Assembly (NCBI GenBank): GCA_002708845.1
Contig: PAPI01000027.1
Location: 62,001 to 126,000, forward strand
Direction: 5' to 3'
Length of the DNA stretch: 64,000 nucleotides
DNA from: Leeuwenhoekiella sp.
Lineage (GTDB): Bacteria > Bacteroidota > Bacteroidia > Flavobacteriales > Flavobacteriaceae
Shown: positions 44,922 through 54,882 of the stretch, one piece after another
Layout: each line of letters begins with the position of its first letter
Numbering within the stretch: position 1 is the first letter of the stretch
Notes under the pieces: generated by a model
What the model was told of the DNA's origin: nothing
Database searches by the model: none
Seen by the model: only the letters and a program-made list of their open reading frames with translations
Program-made: the position numbers and the translations under genes

Positions 44922-47900
44922 ATGTCTAAAATCACCCTTAGGAAATCATTTCAAAGCCTTATAGGTTCTGACGAAACGGTTTTTCAATGGCTTAACGATA
45001 CTCCTTATCACGGCATTTATTACTGCCGCTTAGATGATCCCGGTGATTTTTATATTACCCAAAGTCTTTTTTCCATTCTTAAATACGATTCTGTTTCTGA
45101 TGATGAACTAGCTGGTAAATGGAGTACCATTCTGGGCGTACCCGGGCGACATACCCTAACAGAAATCATCACGACCATAAAAGAAGGTGGGAAACTTAAA
45201 AAGAGGTATTTGTTTTCTTTTTTAAGGGCAGATGGTACACTTCTGGTAGTCAGGGGCAAAGCTCTGGTAGTTAAGGTTGAGAACGAATCTCCTCATCTCC
45301 TACTGAAATTCACGCGTAAGTTTAGTAAAAATGCACAGATTGATCTTTATGAAGGCAAAATCAAGCGTTTGCGTTCATTTTCTGAAATTTATGAGGAAAG
45401 CAACGATTTGGCCCGTGTGGGAGGCTGGGAAGTAGACTTAATCAAACAAAAAATTACCTGGACTCCATACATCAATAAGATCCACGGGATGCCTGCAGAT
45501 TATAAGCCAAAACTCGACGAAGCAATTAATTTTTATAAAGAGGGCTGGAGCAGAGATAAAATTACCCGGTGTTTTCAGAATGCAGTTGAGAAAGGAGAGC
45601 CTTATGATGATGAGTTTCTCATTGTGGCTGCAGACGGTTCGGAAAAATGGGTGCGTGGTGTCGCTAAGTCTGAAATGAGAGCTGGCAATTGTCTAAGGGT
45701 TTATGGCGCTCTACAGGATATAACGGAGGCAAAGACTCAGGAATTTGCAAGACGTGATGCAGAGCACCGTTTTAAAGAGATCTTTGATAACTCGGCTGTT
45801 GGGATTATTCTGGTCAAAAATGCTACCGAAGTTTTTATGGTTAACAAAGCAGCAGTTAACATATTCGGTTTACAGAATCGTACCCAGGAAGAAATGCTTA
45901 ATATCACTTTTTCAGAGGTTATTAAACCGGAATATTTGGATGAGGCCAGAGAAAAGCGTAGAGCGCTTATTGCCGGGGAGATAGAAAGCTATAAAATGGA
46001 GGCAGAATTCTATCATTCTTCAGGGCGTGTCATTTGGTGCAGCATGTCAAGTTCCAGCGTAAGAGATACCCATTTAGAAACTGATTTTGTTATTACCCAG
46101 GTTGAAGATATTACCCAGCAGAAAAAATTAGAGATTCTGGCCCAGAAAAGTGCCGCCCGGTTTAAGCGTGTTTTTGAAAATTCACCGAACGGAATGGCTG
46201 TGGTGGATCTACATGGGGATTGGGTTTTGGTAAATAATAATTTGGCCCAGATGGTGGGCTACACCCAGGATGAATTACTGGATTTAAGTTTAGCTCAAAT
46301 CACACATAAAGAAGATCGTGAGAATGATATTTTACTTTTCTCAGAGATTCTCAATAAAAAGATAGACTCGTATCAGATCGAGAAACGCTATGTGCATAAA
46401 GATGGACGATTAGTACACTGTTTTCTTACAGTTTCGGCTTTGTATGATGAAAATGGGCACATCTCTTCACTAATAGGTCAGGTGGTTGATATAACCGAAA
46501 ACATCAAGGCCAAGAAAGAATTGCAGCGTAGTTTAAACGATATGCAGGTTTTACTTGATGCTACTACCGAAGTGATTATTATTGAAACCGACAGTAATCA
46601 CGTCATTAGAAAGTTCAATAAAGGGGCTGAGAATCTCCTGGGATATTCCGCAGAAGAGGTAGTGGGTAAGCAGACGCCTAAGCTCTTTCATCTTGAAGAA
46701 GAAGTTGTTAATTATAAGAAAAGCCTGGAAAGCAGGTATAATACCCATCTGAATACCAATCAGATATTTACCTACGCTTACCGAATGGGAGATCGCAATC
46801 CAACTGAATGGACTTATGTAGGCAAGGATGGCAGGAAGTTTACCGGACAACTTATAACTTCAGGTGTTTATGATGAAAATGGGCGTTTGAAAGGATATCT
46901 GGGGATAACCACAGATATTACTGGTCTCAAAGAGATGGAAGAGTCCCTAAGACATTCAAAACTCAAAGCGGAAGCAGCAAGTAAATCAAAATCCGAGTTT
47001 TTGGCTAATATGAGCCATGAAATACGCACTCCACTCAATGGGGTAATTGGTTTTACAGATTTGCTTCTCAAAACCCCATTAAATGAAAGTCAGGCACAGT
47101 ATGCGGAAACAGCTTACTCTTCTGCTGTATCGTTATTGGATCTGATTAACGATATACTCGATTTCTCAAAAATTGAAGCGGGTAAATTGGAGCTAAGCCT
47201 TGAACGCATTGACATCATCGATATATGTGGGCGTACGGTAGAAATGGTTAAACAGGCAGCGCATCAAAAAGGCCTTGAAATACTACTCAACCTGCCCAAT
47301 GCGTTTGATAATTATGTAATTGCAGATGGTCTTCGTCTCCGTCAAATTCTCATAAACCTGATCAGTAATGCAGTGAAATTCACCCACAAAGGTGAGATTG
47401 AACTCCGGGTAAAACAGTTGGGAAAAATAGATAAGACGGGCAAAATGCGGTATTTATTTTCGCTTCGCGATACTGGTATTGGTATTGCACCACAAAACCT
47501 TAAAAAGATTTTTAAGGCCTTTGGTCAGGAAGATTCCTCGACCACACGAAAATACGGAGGTACCGGTTTGGGACTTACCATAAGCAATAAACTGCTTGGG
47601 TTGATGAATAGCAATCTTAGGGTTACAAGTGAACTGGGCGTGGGTACAACTTTCTCTTTTGAAGTTGATTTCGATTCGGTGGAGAATGTTGAGATTAAGC
47701 CTGCGGTTAAACGTTCGCTCAAGCGGGTGTTAGTGGTAGATGATAATAAAAACAACCGCATCATTCTTGAAGAAATGCTTAAAGATCGGGATATTGAAAC
47801 CACACTGATCTCAAATGGAATCGACGCCATAGAAATACTGGAGCGCGATACGCAATTTGACCTGGCAATTGTTGATTTTAATATGCCGTATCTGAATGGT

Positions 47901-48563
47901 CTTGATCTGATAAATCATTTGCGCAATGATTTGAAAATAAGTAAATCACAACTATCTATTATTGTAATGCACAGCTCAGAACATGACCAGGAACTGGCAG
48001 AGAAAAGTAAAGACCTGGATATTGATCATAAAATTGTTAAGCCCGTGTTGCGAGATCAGCTCATGGAATATTTGGATTCTTTGGAGCAGGTTGAGAAAAC
48101 CATACCTGCTGTCAGGGAGGAGCAACTGGAAGAAGTTGATCTAACCACTTTAGATATAACAGTGCTTTTTGCAGAAGACAATCCGGTTAACAAGTTTTTA
48201 ACCCGCACCATTCTTGCTAAAGTCATCCCTTTGGCAAAAATAATAGAGGCCAATAATGGTCAGGAAGCTGTAGAAGCTTTTAAAGAAAATACAATAGATT
48301 TTATACTTATGGATATTCAGATGCCGGTTATGAGCGGTTTTGAGGCTACTGCAGAAATACGAAAATTAGAGCAGGATACCCACCGTACCCCAATTATTGC
48401 GCTTACGGCGCGGGCGATTAAAGGAGAACGGGAACGATGCCTGGATCAGGATATGGACGATTATATCGCAAAGCCCATTATACTTGATGATCTTAAAAAA
48501 TGTCTGGTAAAAGCCGTATCAACAAAGAAGCCGGAGGGGCAAAAAAGTATTCCATCAACTTAA
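44922..48563 (+). CDS. PAS-rich hybrid sensor histidine kinase with two receiver domains
   Basis: About 1213 residues from ATG 44922; ATG 44883 is in frame, but a promoter-like TATCTTCG overlaps that region. There are no membrane segments, so it is cytosolic. Several PAS/PAC units cover about 20-670 ([73 protein letters not shown]). HisKA follows, with [19 protein letters not shown] (His712 counted from 44883), then HATPase with [14 protein letters not shown] and two receivers: REC1 ([16 protein letters not shown]) and REC2 ([16 protein letters not shown]). The phosphate would pass to the Hpt protein encoded next. It opens the exopolysaccharide cluster. Confidence 0.94.
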   Translation: MSKITLRKSFQSLIGSDETVFQWLNDTPYHGIYYCRLDDPGDFYITQSLFSILKYDSVSDDELAGKWSTILGVPGRHTLTEIITTIKEGGKLKKRYLFSFLRADGTLLVVRGKALVVKVENESPHLLLKFTRKFSKNAQIDLYEGKIKRLRSFSEIYEESNDLARVGGWEVDLIKQKITWTPYINKIHGMPADYKPKLDEAINFYKEGWSRDKITRCFQNAVEKGEPYDDEFLIVAADGSEKWVRGVAKSEMRAGNCLRVYGALQDITEAKTQEFARRDAEHRFKEIFDNSAVGIILVKNATEVFMVNKAAVNIFGLQNRTQEEMLNITFSEVIKPEYLDEAREKRRALIAGEIESYKMEAEFYHSSGRVIWCSMSSSSVRDTHLETDFVITQVEDITQQKKLEILAQKSAARFKRVFENSPNGMAVVDLHGDWVLVNNNLAQMVGYTQDELLDLSLAQITHKEDRENDILLFSEILNKKIDSYQIEKRYVHKDGRLVHCFLTVSALYDENGHISSLIGQVVDITENIKAKKELQRSLNDMQVLLDATTEVIIIETDSNHVIRKFNKGAENLLGYSAEEVVGKQTPKLFHLEEEVVNYKKSLESRYNTHLNTNQIFTYAYRMGDRNPTEWTYVGKDGRKFTGQLITSGVYDENGRLKGYLGITTDITGLKEMEESLRHSKLKAEAASKSKSEFLANMSHEIRTPLNGVIGFTDLLLKTPLNESQAQYAETAYSSAVSLLDLINDILDFSKIEAGKLELSLERIDIIDICGRTVEMVKQAAHQKGLEILLNLPNAFDNYVIADGLRLRQILINLISNAVKFTHKGEIELRVKQLGKIDKTGKMRYLFSLRDTGIGIAPQNLKKIFKAFGQEDSSTTRKYGGTGLGLTISNKLLGLMNSNLRVTSELGVGTTFSFEVDFDSVENVEIKPAVKRSLKRVLVVDDNKNNRIILEEMLKDRDIETTLISNGIDAIEILERDTQFDLAIVDFNMPYLNGLDLINHLRNDLKISKSQLSIIVMHSSEHDQELAEKSKDLDIDHKIVKPVLRDQLMEYLDSLEQVEKTIPAVREEQLEEVDLTTLDITVLFAEDNPVNKFLTRTILAKVIPLAKIIEANNGQEAVEAFKENTIDFILMDIQMPVMSGFEATAEIRKLEQDTHRTPIIALTARAIKGERERCLDQDMDDYIAKPIILDDLKKCLVKAVSTKKPEGQKSIPST

Positions 48564-48610
48564 CAGGCTTAATTTATTTTAAAGCCGCTAAAAACTTAAT
48601 CGAAACCAAC

Positions 48611-49330
48611 TTGAATTCAAATCACAAACATATACTTTTTGTTGATGCAGACCGGGAAGCCCAAATCAGGTTCAATGCGTATTTTGACCGGGATAATTTT
48701 TTGGTATTCAACTTCAATTCGGCTATTGGAGCCATTCAACATATAAAAGAAAGCAAGCCGGTAGATGTACTGGTGATCGATGAGCAGATTAAACCTATGG
48801 GAGCGGCTCAAACGCTTCATTATTTAATTGACGAATTGCAGTTTAAAGGCAAGGTATTTGTATGTTCTGAAGCTAAAGAGCATTTTGAAACCGATTACGG
48901 TATTTGTGAAGTGTTAAAAAAGCCTTTCGATAAAAGGGAATTTCAAAAATTAGAAGCCCTTTTAATAGAAAAAAATGCAGCTGAAGCGTCTTTGTATGCC
49001 CTTGACTATTTGAAAGAACTTTCAGACGGAGATATGGTTTTTATCGCGCAGAGTATTCAGATTTTTATGGATACGGTTGCAGAAAGGATTCAGGAGATGA
49101 AAAAATTACTTGCTTCCAGAGATTATCAGAGTATTGCAGCTGTTGCACACAACATAAAGCCATCTTTTGAAATGATTTTAAATAAACGCGGTGTAGCACT
49201 TTGTGATTTTTTAGCTCATCATGCCAGCGCCTCAGATTTTAAGAGCTATGTAGAAGATTTGGAAGAAGAATACCTTCAGGTTGAGAATCAACTTAAAACG
49301 GATTTTTCACAGGAACAGAATTTATCATGA
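48611..49330 (+). CDS. Receiver-like plus Hpt phosphotransfer protein
   Basis: The open frame begins at 48500 inside the kinase gene, but the domain starts at NSNHKHILFVDADREAQIRF. TTG 48611 is therefore the more natural start (about 239 residues) and avoids overlap; this choice is uncertain. Residues 1-125 resemble a receiver (VDVLVIDEQIKPMGAAQTLH, then CEVLKKPFDKREF). Residues about 140-235 are a helical Hpt domain with the presumed phospho-His in IAAVAHNIKPSFEMILNKRG (HNIKPS in place of HxLKGS). It probably relays phosphate from the hybrid kinase to the response regulator that follows with a 4-bp ATGA overlap. Confidence 0.8.
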   Translation: MNSNHKHILFVDADREAQIRFNAYFDRDNFLVFNFNSAIGAIQHIKESKPVDVLVIDEQIKPMGAAQTLHYLIDELQFKGKVFVCSEAKEHFETDYGICEVLKKPFDKREFQKLEALLIEKNAAEASLYALDYLKELSDGDMVFIAQSIQIFMDTVAERIQEMKKLLASRDYQSIAAVAHNIKPSFEMILNKRGVALCDFLAHHASASDFKSYVEDLEEEYLQVENQLKTDFSQEQNLS

Positions 49331-49692
49331 AAAGCAAAATACTTGTAATTGAAGATAATCCTATGGTAGTTAAGTCTCTTGAGTTTAAGCTTAAGAAAGA
49401 CGGATATGAAGTTGTGGTAGCTCAGGACGGCCGAACGGCTATGAAGTTATTGGGCGAAACTCACTTTGATTTGATTCTTACAGATTTAATGCTTCCGTTT
49501 ATTTCGGGAAATGAGATTATTGAGTTTATTAAAACGGAGTATCCTCTTATTCCTGTAATCGTTTTATCTACTTCAACTCAGGAAGATATCATCACTGAAG
49601 CATTTACGCTGGGAGTAGACGATTTTATAACCAAACCTTTTAGTCCCAATGAATTATCCCTACGCGTAAAGCGTACCCTGGCCAAAGTTTAA
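49327..49692 (+). CDS. Single-domain response regulator (CheY-like)
   Basis: This 121-residue protein is only a receiver domain. ILVIEDNPMVVKSLEFKLKK supplies the acidic pair, DLILTDLMLPFISGNEII the phospho-acceptor Asp, IVLSTSTQ the switch Ser/Thr, and DFITKPFSPNELS the conserved Lys. There is no DNA-binding or enzymatic output, so it must act through protein contact. It overlaps the Hpt gene by ATGA and lies 80 bp before the HEAT-repeat gene. The response regulator at 57257-57622, at the other end of the cluster, is clearly similar. Confidence 0.93.
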   Translation: MKSKILVIEDNPMVVKSLEFKLKKDGYEVVVAQDGRTAMKLLGETHFDLILTDLMLPFISGNEIIEFIKTEYPLIPVIVLSTSTQEDIITEAFTLGVDDFITKPFSPNELSLRVKRTLAKV

Positions 49693-49772
49693 TTTAAAAA
49701 TTTGAAATAAGTAGATACAAACGAATTCTAGAAATAAAACCGACTTCCCCCAAGTCTTAATGTATTACAATT

Positions 49773-50870
49773 ATGCAACTTAACTCACTCAACGAGTTAG
49801 AGAACTGGCCTTATATCTTAAAGGTTAATCTCATACTCAGTATATTCTTTTTAATCCTTACATTTTTATTTGTAGGGCTTGTAATTGCTTTACGCATTCT
49901 AAAGAATCGAAGAGAGGCGCACCGGGCAAAGTTTGATGCCAAACTCATCGATTTTTTTAATCACTTTATGTTTGATGACGATTTCGAGAAGGCGCCAGAA
50001 CTGGGTGATTTTAAATTTAATCACTTAAGGTCCTCTTATGATCACAAGCTTGCCATTAAGCAGGTATTGATTTTTGACGAAAATTTAAAAGGGGAATCCT
50101 CTGCGGCTTTACGGGAATTATTTTACGGTCTGGGCCTGTACACCTTTTTAGTGGGGGATTTAAAGAAAAAAGCATGGTTTAAAAAAGCCCGGGCGCTGTA
50201 TGCATTTTCCAGACTAGGTATTAGCGTACCCCAGGAACTTGTATTACCACTTATAAAATCAAAGAAAGCAGAGGTAAGACAACAGGCCATGTTGTATTTT
50301 CTCAATACCTCTAAAGAAAATCCGCTTAGTTTTTTGGATGAGCTGGATGTTGAGCTCAGCTTATGGCAGCAGGTTTTTATTGAAAACAGTCTCGTTAATT
50401 TTGATTTGGAAGTTCCTGATTTTGCAAGATGGTTTAACCACGATAAAAGCAGTGTGGTAATTTTCTGTGCAAAAATGGTGGTAAGTTTTAATCAGTTCCA
50501 AAACATTCCGTTGTTGATTGATGCGCTAGATCACACCGATGCAGCAGTACGAGAGCAGGCTATAAACTCGCTTAAAATTATGGAAGTCCCGGATGCGCTT
50601 CAACTGATGTCTGCCAATTTTCCTTATGAAAGTCCTTCAAACAAACGAGCGATTCTTTATGCTATAAAAAAGATTGGCACAGTCAAAGACTTGCGTACCC
50701 TGGCAGGTTATATACATAAAGAGGAAGAAAACCTGCAAATTGATTATTACAAGGTCGCATCGGGCTTTGATAGTGAGATACCGGTACATAAACTTTTAAA
50801 TCTAGACACCATTACTCAAGACTGGCCTGATTACCAGAATTATGCACAGCGCCTGCTTCAGGGTGCCTAA
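49773..50870 (+). CDS. Membrane-anchored HEAT-repeat protein
   Basis: This 365-residue protein has one N-terminal transmembrane helix (LILSIFFLILTFLFVGLVIALRIL) followed by a cytoplasmic helical solenoid. Repeats such as LVLPLIKSKKAEVRQQAMLY, IPLLIDALDHTDAAVREQAI, NSLKIMEVPDALQLM and RAILYAIKKIGTVKDLRTLA have the HEAT pattern. No enzyme motif is seen. Proteins of this kind are often encoded next to a family 2 glycosyltransferase and a YaiO-type barrel in Bacteroidota; the role is unknown. As an anchored solenoid it could be the docking partner of the stand-alone response regulators and of the synthase. That is inference. Confidence 0.82.
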   Translation: MQLNSLNELENWPYILKVNLILSIFFLILTFLFVGLVIALRILKNRREAHRAKFDAKLIDFFNHFMFDDDFEKAPELGDFKFNHLRSSYDHKLAIKQVLIFDENLKGESSAALRELFYGLGLYTFLVGDLKKKAWFKKARALYAFSRLGISVPQELVLPLIKSKKAEVRQQAMLYFLNTSKENPLSFLDELDVELSLWQQVFIENSLVNFDLEVPDFARWFNHDKSSVVIFCAKMVVSFNQFQNIPLLIDALDHTDAAVREQAINSLKIMEVPDALQLMSANFPYESPSNKRAILYAIKKIGTVKDLRTLAGYIHKEEENLQIDYYKVASGFDSEIPVHKLLNLDTITQDWPDYQNYAQRLLQGA

Positions 50871-51010
50871 AATAGGTGGGTGCATTTAAGGTTTTACACC
50901 GTATGGTTATAGCAGCGACTTATGTTAAATCTTGATCTTATACCAAGCTTAGCGAAGCTAGGAACCTGGTTTTTCACTGGAGTTAGTTATCTTTCTTTTT
51001 AAAAAAGCGA

Positions 51011-52444
51011 TTGGAGTTGAGTATAAACATTCAGGATATCATACATGTTTTAAGTGTTTTGTTTCTGGTCTACGGATTGGTCATCATCTCGGGCTATATC
51101 TTTTCGGCTTTTTTTTCCATTATTGAGATTCGGGATTACAAACGGAAGAACAACTTTCAGGATGAAGTCGCGCTTTTACAATCGGCTAATCTGCCTTCCA
51201 TCTCGGTTCTTGCGCCGGCATACAATGAAGAAGCTAATGTGGTTGAAAACATTAGATCGCTACTCACCTTAAACTATCCTTCTTTTGAAATTGTAATCAT
51301 AAACGACGGGAGTAAAGATGGATCGCTACAGAAAATGATAGATACCTTTAAGCTGGAGCCCGAAGAATTGGTGCATTACCATCACATTCCCACACAAAAA
51401 GTTAGGGGCATCTATAGATCAAAAGTTAAGGCTTACCGTAATCTTAGGGTTATAGATAAGGAGAATGGAGGCAAGGCCGATGCGCTAAACACCGGGATAA
51501 ACTGCTGCAATCATGATCTTATTTGTTGCATAGATGTAGACTGTATTTTAGAACGAAACGCACTTTTAAAACTCATCAGGCCTTTTTTAAACGACACCAA
51601 ACGCGTTATTGCCAGCGGTGGTATTATACGGGTTGCAAATAACTGCGTAATTGAAGACGGGCGTATTCTTGAAGTACGACTTCCCGGAACCTTTATCGCT
51701 CGCGCGCAGATTCTCGAATATTTTAGGGCTTTTTTAATGGGCAGGATGGCCTGGTCCCGGGTTGATGGACTGTTGTTGATCTCAGGCGCTTTTGGGATGT
51801 TTGATAAGGAAACGGTAATTGAGGCCGGGGGTTACGATCATTCAACCGTGGGAGAAGATATGGAACTGCTGGTGCGTATGCGACGCATAATGCGGGAGCA
51901 AAATATTCCCTACAGCGTAGGTTTTGTGCCCGATCCGCTTTGCTGGACCGAAGTGCCCGAAAATAAAGAAATTTTACTGCGCCAGCGCAACCGCTGGGCG
52001 CGAGGGACCGTAGAAACCCTGATGAAGCACAAAAAAATGCTTTTCAACCCCAGGTATGGTGTCCTTGGTTTACTCAGCACACCGTATTGGATGTTTTTTG
52101 AATGGCTGGCGCCTATTTTTGAATTTATAGGAATCCTGTTCTTTGCTTTGCTTTTAGTATTGGGGTTGGTAAACCTTCAGGTATTTGCGATTTTTTTTAT
52201 GGTCATATATTCTTTCTCGGTTTTATTTTCTATAACCGCCATATTCTTTGAAGAATATTCATTTCAGCAGTATAAAAAACCAAAATATATGTTTCAACTC
52301 ATGCGAACCGCTTTACTGGAACCTTTGCTTTATCATCCTATTGTAATGTGGGCCGCTGTAAAAGGTAATATAGATCTGTTACGCGGCAAAAAATCCTGGG
52401 GTCAGATGACGCGTACCGGCCTTGGAAGTACAACAAAAAAATAA
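51011..52444 (+). CDS. Family 2 glycosyltransferase, PgaC/hyaluronan-synthase-like
   Basis: This 477-residue processive-type synthase has an N-terminal membrane helix (VLFLVYGLVIISGYIFSAFF). The GT-A domain carries LAPAYNEEANVVENIRSLLT, VIINDGSKDGSLQ, GGKADALNTGINC, CIDVDCILE, STVGEDMELLVRMR (catalytic Asp region) and RQRNRWARGTVETL, the Q/RxxRW motif of polysaccharide synthases. Three C-terminal membrane helices follow. The substrate is not readable from sequence; relatives make poly-GlcNAc or similar polymers. The start is TTG 51011, as no ATG precedes the first helix in frame. It ends 2 bp before the YaiO-type gene. Confidence 0.9.
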   Translation: MELSINIQDIIHVLSVLFLVYGLVIISGYIFSAFFSIIEIRDYKRKNNFQDEVALLQSANLPSISVLAPAYNEEANVVENIRSLLTLNYPSFEIVIINDGSKDGSLQKMIDTFKLEPEELVHYHHIPTQKVRGIYRSKVKAYRNLRVIDKENGGKADALNTGINCCNHDLICCIDVDCILERNALLKLIRPFLNDTKRVIASGGIIRVANNCVIEDGRILEVRLPGTFIARAQILEYFRAFLMGRMAWSRVDGLLLISGAFGMFDKETVIEAGGYDHSTVGEDMELLVRMRRIMREQNIPYSVGFVPDPLCWTEVPENKEILLRQRNRWARGTVETLMKHKKMLFNPRYGVLGLLSTPYWMFFEWLAPIFEFIGILFFALLLVLGLVNLQVFAIFFMVIYSFSVLFSITAIFFEEYSFQQYKKPKYMFQLMRTALLEPLLYHPIVMWAAVKGNIDLLRGKKSWGQMTRTGLGSTTKK

Positions 52445-52446
52445 TT

Positions 52447-53709
52447 ATGCTCATGACTTCTAAATTTCGTACACGATTAGTTTTCCTGGTATTCATGCTC
52501 TTCACTTCCTTGAACTATGGGCAAAATGAAAATCTTACCTCGGACGAACTCTATACTTTGGGACGTAACGCGGCTTTTGAAGAAGATGATTATCCCAAGG
52601 CGATAGACCTATTGAAAAGGGCTATTGCCAAAAGTCCCGATTATCTGGAAATACAGGTGTTTTTAGGGCGTATTTATACATTCTCAGACAGTTTAAGTCT
52701 GGCCCGAACCACATTTAAACATGTGTTAGAAAAGGATCCATCCCGTGAGGATGCCAGTTTCGCTTATGGAAATCTGGAGTACTGGAATGACAACCCTAAC
52801 GCATCTCTTAAAATTGTAAATGCCGGTCTGGAGTATAGCCCGGATTCTGAAGATCTTGGTCTCTTAAAGGCTAAGGTTTTAAAAGATCTACAAAACTACA
52901 AGGAGTCAGCACAAGTACTGGAGCGTCTCTTAGACCAAAATCCTAAACTTACTCAGGCCAGAAGCCTCTTGCGAGCATTGAATACGGTATCTGCCCGAAA
53001 TAGTGTTGGGATTAGTTACGAGTATGTTTACTTTGATAAGCGTTTTGATGATCCCTGGCATTTGGCTGGTATTGATTATACACGTCAAACCGGCATAGGC
53101 TCTGTAGCCGCAAGAATTAATTATGCCAATCGCTTTAGAAATGATGCGCTTCAGGCAGAGCTTGATGCCTATCCGCGCATTTCTGATCTGTTTTATACCT
53201 ATGTAAATATAGGGATCTCCAATAACAGTGGTATTTTCCCCAAACTGAGAGGTGGCTTTTCGTTATTTGCAAACCTTCCTGCTGCCTTTGAAGCCGATGC
53301 AGGTTTCCGGTATCTCAGTTTTGACGAAGACACCTTTATCTATACACTGGGAGTAGGGAAGTATTATAAAAATTACTGGTTTAACCTGCGTACCTACCTT
53401 ACCCCAACAGATGACGAACTTTCGAGGTCACTTGCTCTGACTGTGCGGTATTATCTGGGTGGAGCCGATGATTTTATAGGTGTTCGTGCCGGGGTTGGGA
53501 TCTCACCCGATAGCAATGCAAACAGTGTTCTTTTTGCAGGTAACGGGCAAAACCGATTGCGGTCAAACAATCTGTTTCTCACTTACAGAAAATTGCTGGG
53601 AGGTACTAATGTAGTGCTTTTTGAGACCGGAATCGAGGATCAGGAATACGCAACAGATACACGGGGAATTCAGTTCTCGGCCGGTATATCCTATATAAAA
53701 CGCTTTTAA
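52447..53709 (+). CDS. TPR plus YaiO-family outer membrane beta-barrel protein
   Basis: This 420-residue protein has a signal peptide (RLVFLVFMLFTSLNYGQ). TPR-like repeats follow in about 30-175 (YTLGRNAAFEEDDYPKAIDL, LEIQVFLGRIYTFSDSLSLA, SAQVLERLLDQNPKLTQA). The rest is a predicted 16-strand-like barrel (VGISYEYVYFDKRFDDPWHL, LSRSLALTVRYYLGGADDF), ending in an aromatic residue (FSAGISYIKRF) as expected for outer membrane insertion. The TPR-then-barrel plan is that of PgaA and AlgK/AlgE-type exporters. With the adjoining synthase it would form an export route across the envelope. The stop codon overlaps the start of the next gene by one base. Confidence 0.87.
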   Translation: MLMTSKFRTRLVFLVFMLFTSLNYGQNENLTSDELYTLGRNAAFEEDDYPKAIDLLKRAIAKSPDYLEIQVFLGRIYTFSDSLSLARTTFKHVLEKDPSREDASFAYGNLEYWNDNPNASLKIVNAGLEYSPDSEDLGLLKAKVLKDLQNYKESAQVLERLLDQNPKLTQARSLLRALNTVSARNSVGISYEYVYFDKRFDDPWHLAGIDYTRQTGIGSVAARINYANRFRNDALQAELDAYPRISDLFYTYVNIGISNNSGIFPKLRGGFSLFANLPAAFEADAGFRYLSFDEDTFIYTLGVGKYYKNYWFNLRTYLTPTDDELSRSLALTVRYYLGGADDFIGVRAGVGISPDSNANSVLFAGNGQNRLRSNNLFLTYRKLLGGTNVVLFETGIEDQEYATDTRGIQFSAGISYIKRF

Positions 53710-54872
53710 TGATGTGGAGAAAACTAGCTTATGGATTACTTCTAACGATTGTAATGGCTCCGCTTTTATCATTTGCGGCGTGGTACTTTTCAACAAAAAA
53801 GCAGTATACGGTTGCAATTGTAGACAAAACCGTTTTAAATACCGAAGGGCAGGAGCACAGTTCGCTACATTGGGTTTTGAATCACAATCGTTTTGTAAAA
53901 ACAGCAGATTCCCGCTATCAAATTGACCGGGATTATTTTGGTTTTTTTCCGAAAGAAGATACCCTTTACGACCTCAAAGGTCTGGAGCGTTTTTCTTCTG
54001 AAGGCCTAAATGCTTTAAGTGATGATGCAGATTTATTGTACCTCACCGATGCTTACGGAATATACAAACAGGAGTGGTACGCGCAATATACCGCTGAGCG
54101 AAAAGGAATTCTCTATGGTGGACTAAGTGAGCAGGATATGGCGTTTGTCAAACTGATGAAGCGCAAACATAAGCCAGTAATCACCGAGTTTAATTGCCTG
54201 GCAAGTCCTACCCCTCAGACTATTCGCACCGAGTTTGAATTCTTGTACAAGATTAGATTTACAGGCTGGACGGGCAGATATTTTGATTCGCTTGATGAAA
54301 CAAAAAATAAAGAATTACCAAAATGGATGCTTAGTAATTATAAAGCGCAAAATAACGGGGAGTGGGATTTTAAGCAGGATGGTTTGGTTTTGGTTCACGA
54401 ATCTGGAACCATAGTGATTCTCGAAAACGGTCGTGATCTTAATGAGGTTTTACCCGTTATAACCGCTTCAGAAAAAGGCATTGAAGAACTTAATTTGCCC
54501 AAAAAAGAGGTCTACCCGTTTTGGTTTGAAGTTATTGAAAACGATTCTCAGGTAAATAGAAATTATGCCTCATTTAACCTTGATGTTAATCCGTCTGGTA
54601 AAAGCAAACTTGAGACATATCAGATTCCATCAGTATTTCCTGCAGTAGTAGGACACCACGGACCCGATTATACGTTTTATTATATGGCAGGTGATTTTAG
54701 CGATAACCCGATAGGTTTTACAACTTCCTATTTTAGGGGTGTAAGTTTAATTAAGGGCTATTTCTACAATGCAGATGAACCCTCAGACCGGGGTGGTTTT
54801 TTCTTCAATTTTTACAAACCCATGCTCACTAAAATCCTGAAGAAAGCCTATCATTCTTCCGCAGTCAACTAA
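53709..54872 (+). CDS. Unrecognised membrane-anchored envelope protein (387 aa)
   Basis: I do not recognise the family. An N-terminal signal anchor (LAYGLLLTIVMAPLLSFAAW) is followed by a periplasmic domain. Motif-like blocks include HWVLNHNRFVKTADSRYQID, DADLLYLTDAYGIYKQEW, KGILYGGLSEQDMAFVKLMK, VITEFNCLASPTPQTIRTEF, RFTGWTGRYFDSLDETKNKE and PAVVGHHGPDYTFYYMAGDF. The many acidic and aromatic residues (TDAYG, ITEFN, GRYFDSLD) would suit a carbohydrate-active enzyme. The gene position corresponds to that of PgaB-like modifying enzymes in other exopolysaccharide operons. It overlaps the YaiO gene by one base, so it is clearly in the same operon. Confidence 0.8.
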   Translation: MMWRKLAYGLLLTIVMAPLLSFAAWYFSTKKQYTVAIVDKTVLNTEGQEHSSLHWVLNHNRFVKTADSRYQIDRDYFGFFPKEDTLYDLKGLERFSSEGLNALSDDADLLYLTDAYGIYKQEWYAQYTAERKGILYGGLSEQDMAFVKLMKRKHKPVITEFNCLASPTPQTIRTEFEFLYKIRFTGWTGRYFDSLDETKNKELPKWMLSNYKAQNNGEWDFKQDGLVLVHESGTIVILENGRDLNEVLPVITASEKGIEELNLPKKEVYPFWFEVIENDSQVNRNYASFNLDVNPSGKSKLETYQIPSVFPAVVGHHGPDYTFYYMAGDFSDNPIGFTTSYFRGVSLIKGYFYNADEPSDRGGFFFNFYKPMLTKILKKAYHSSAVN

Positions 54873-54882
54873 TTATTTTCGA

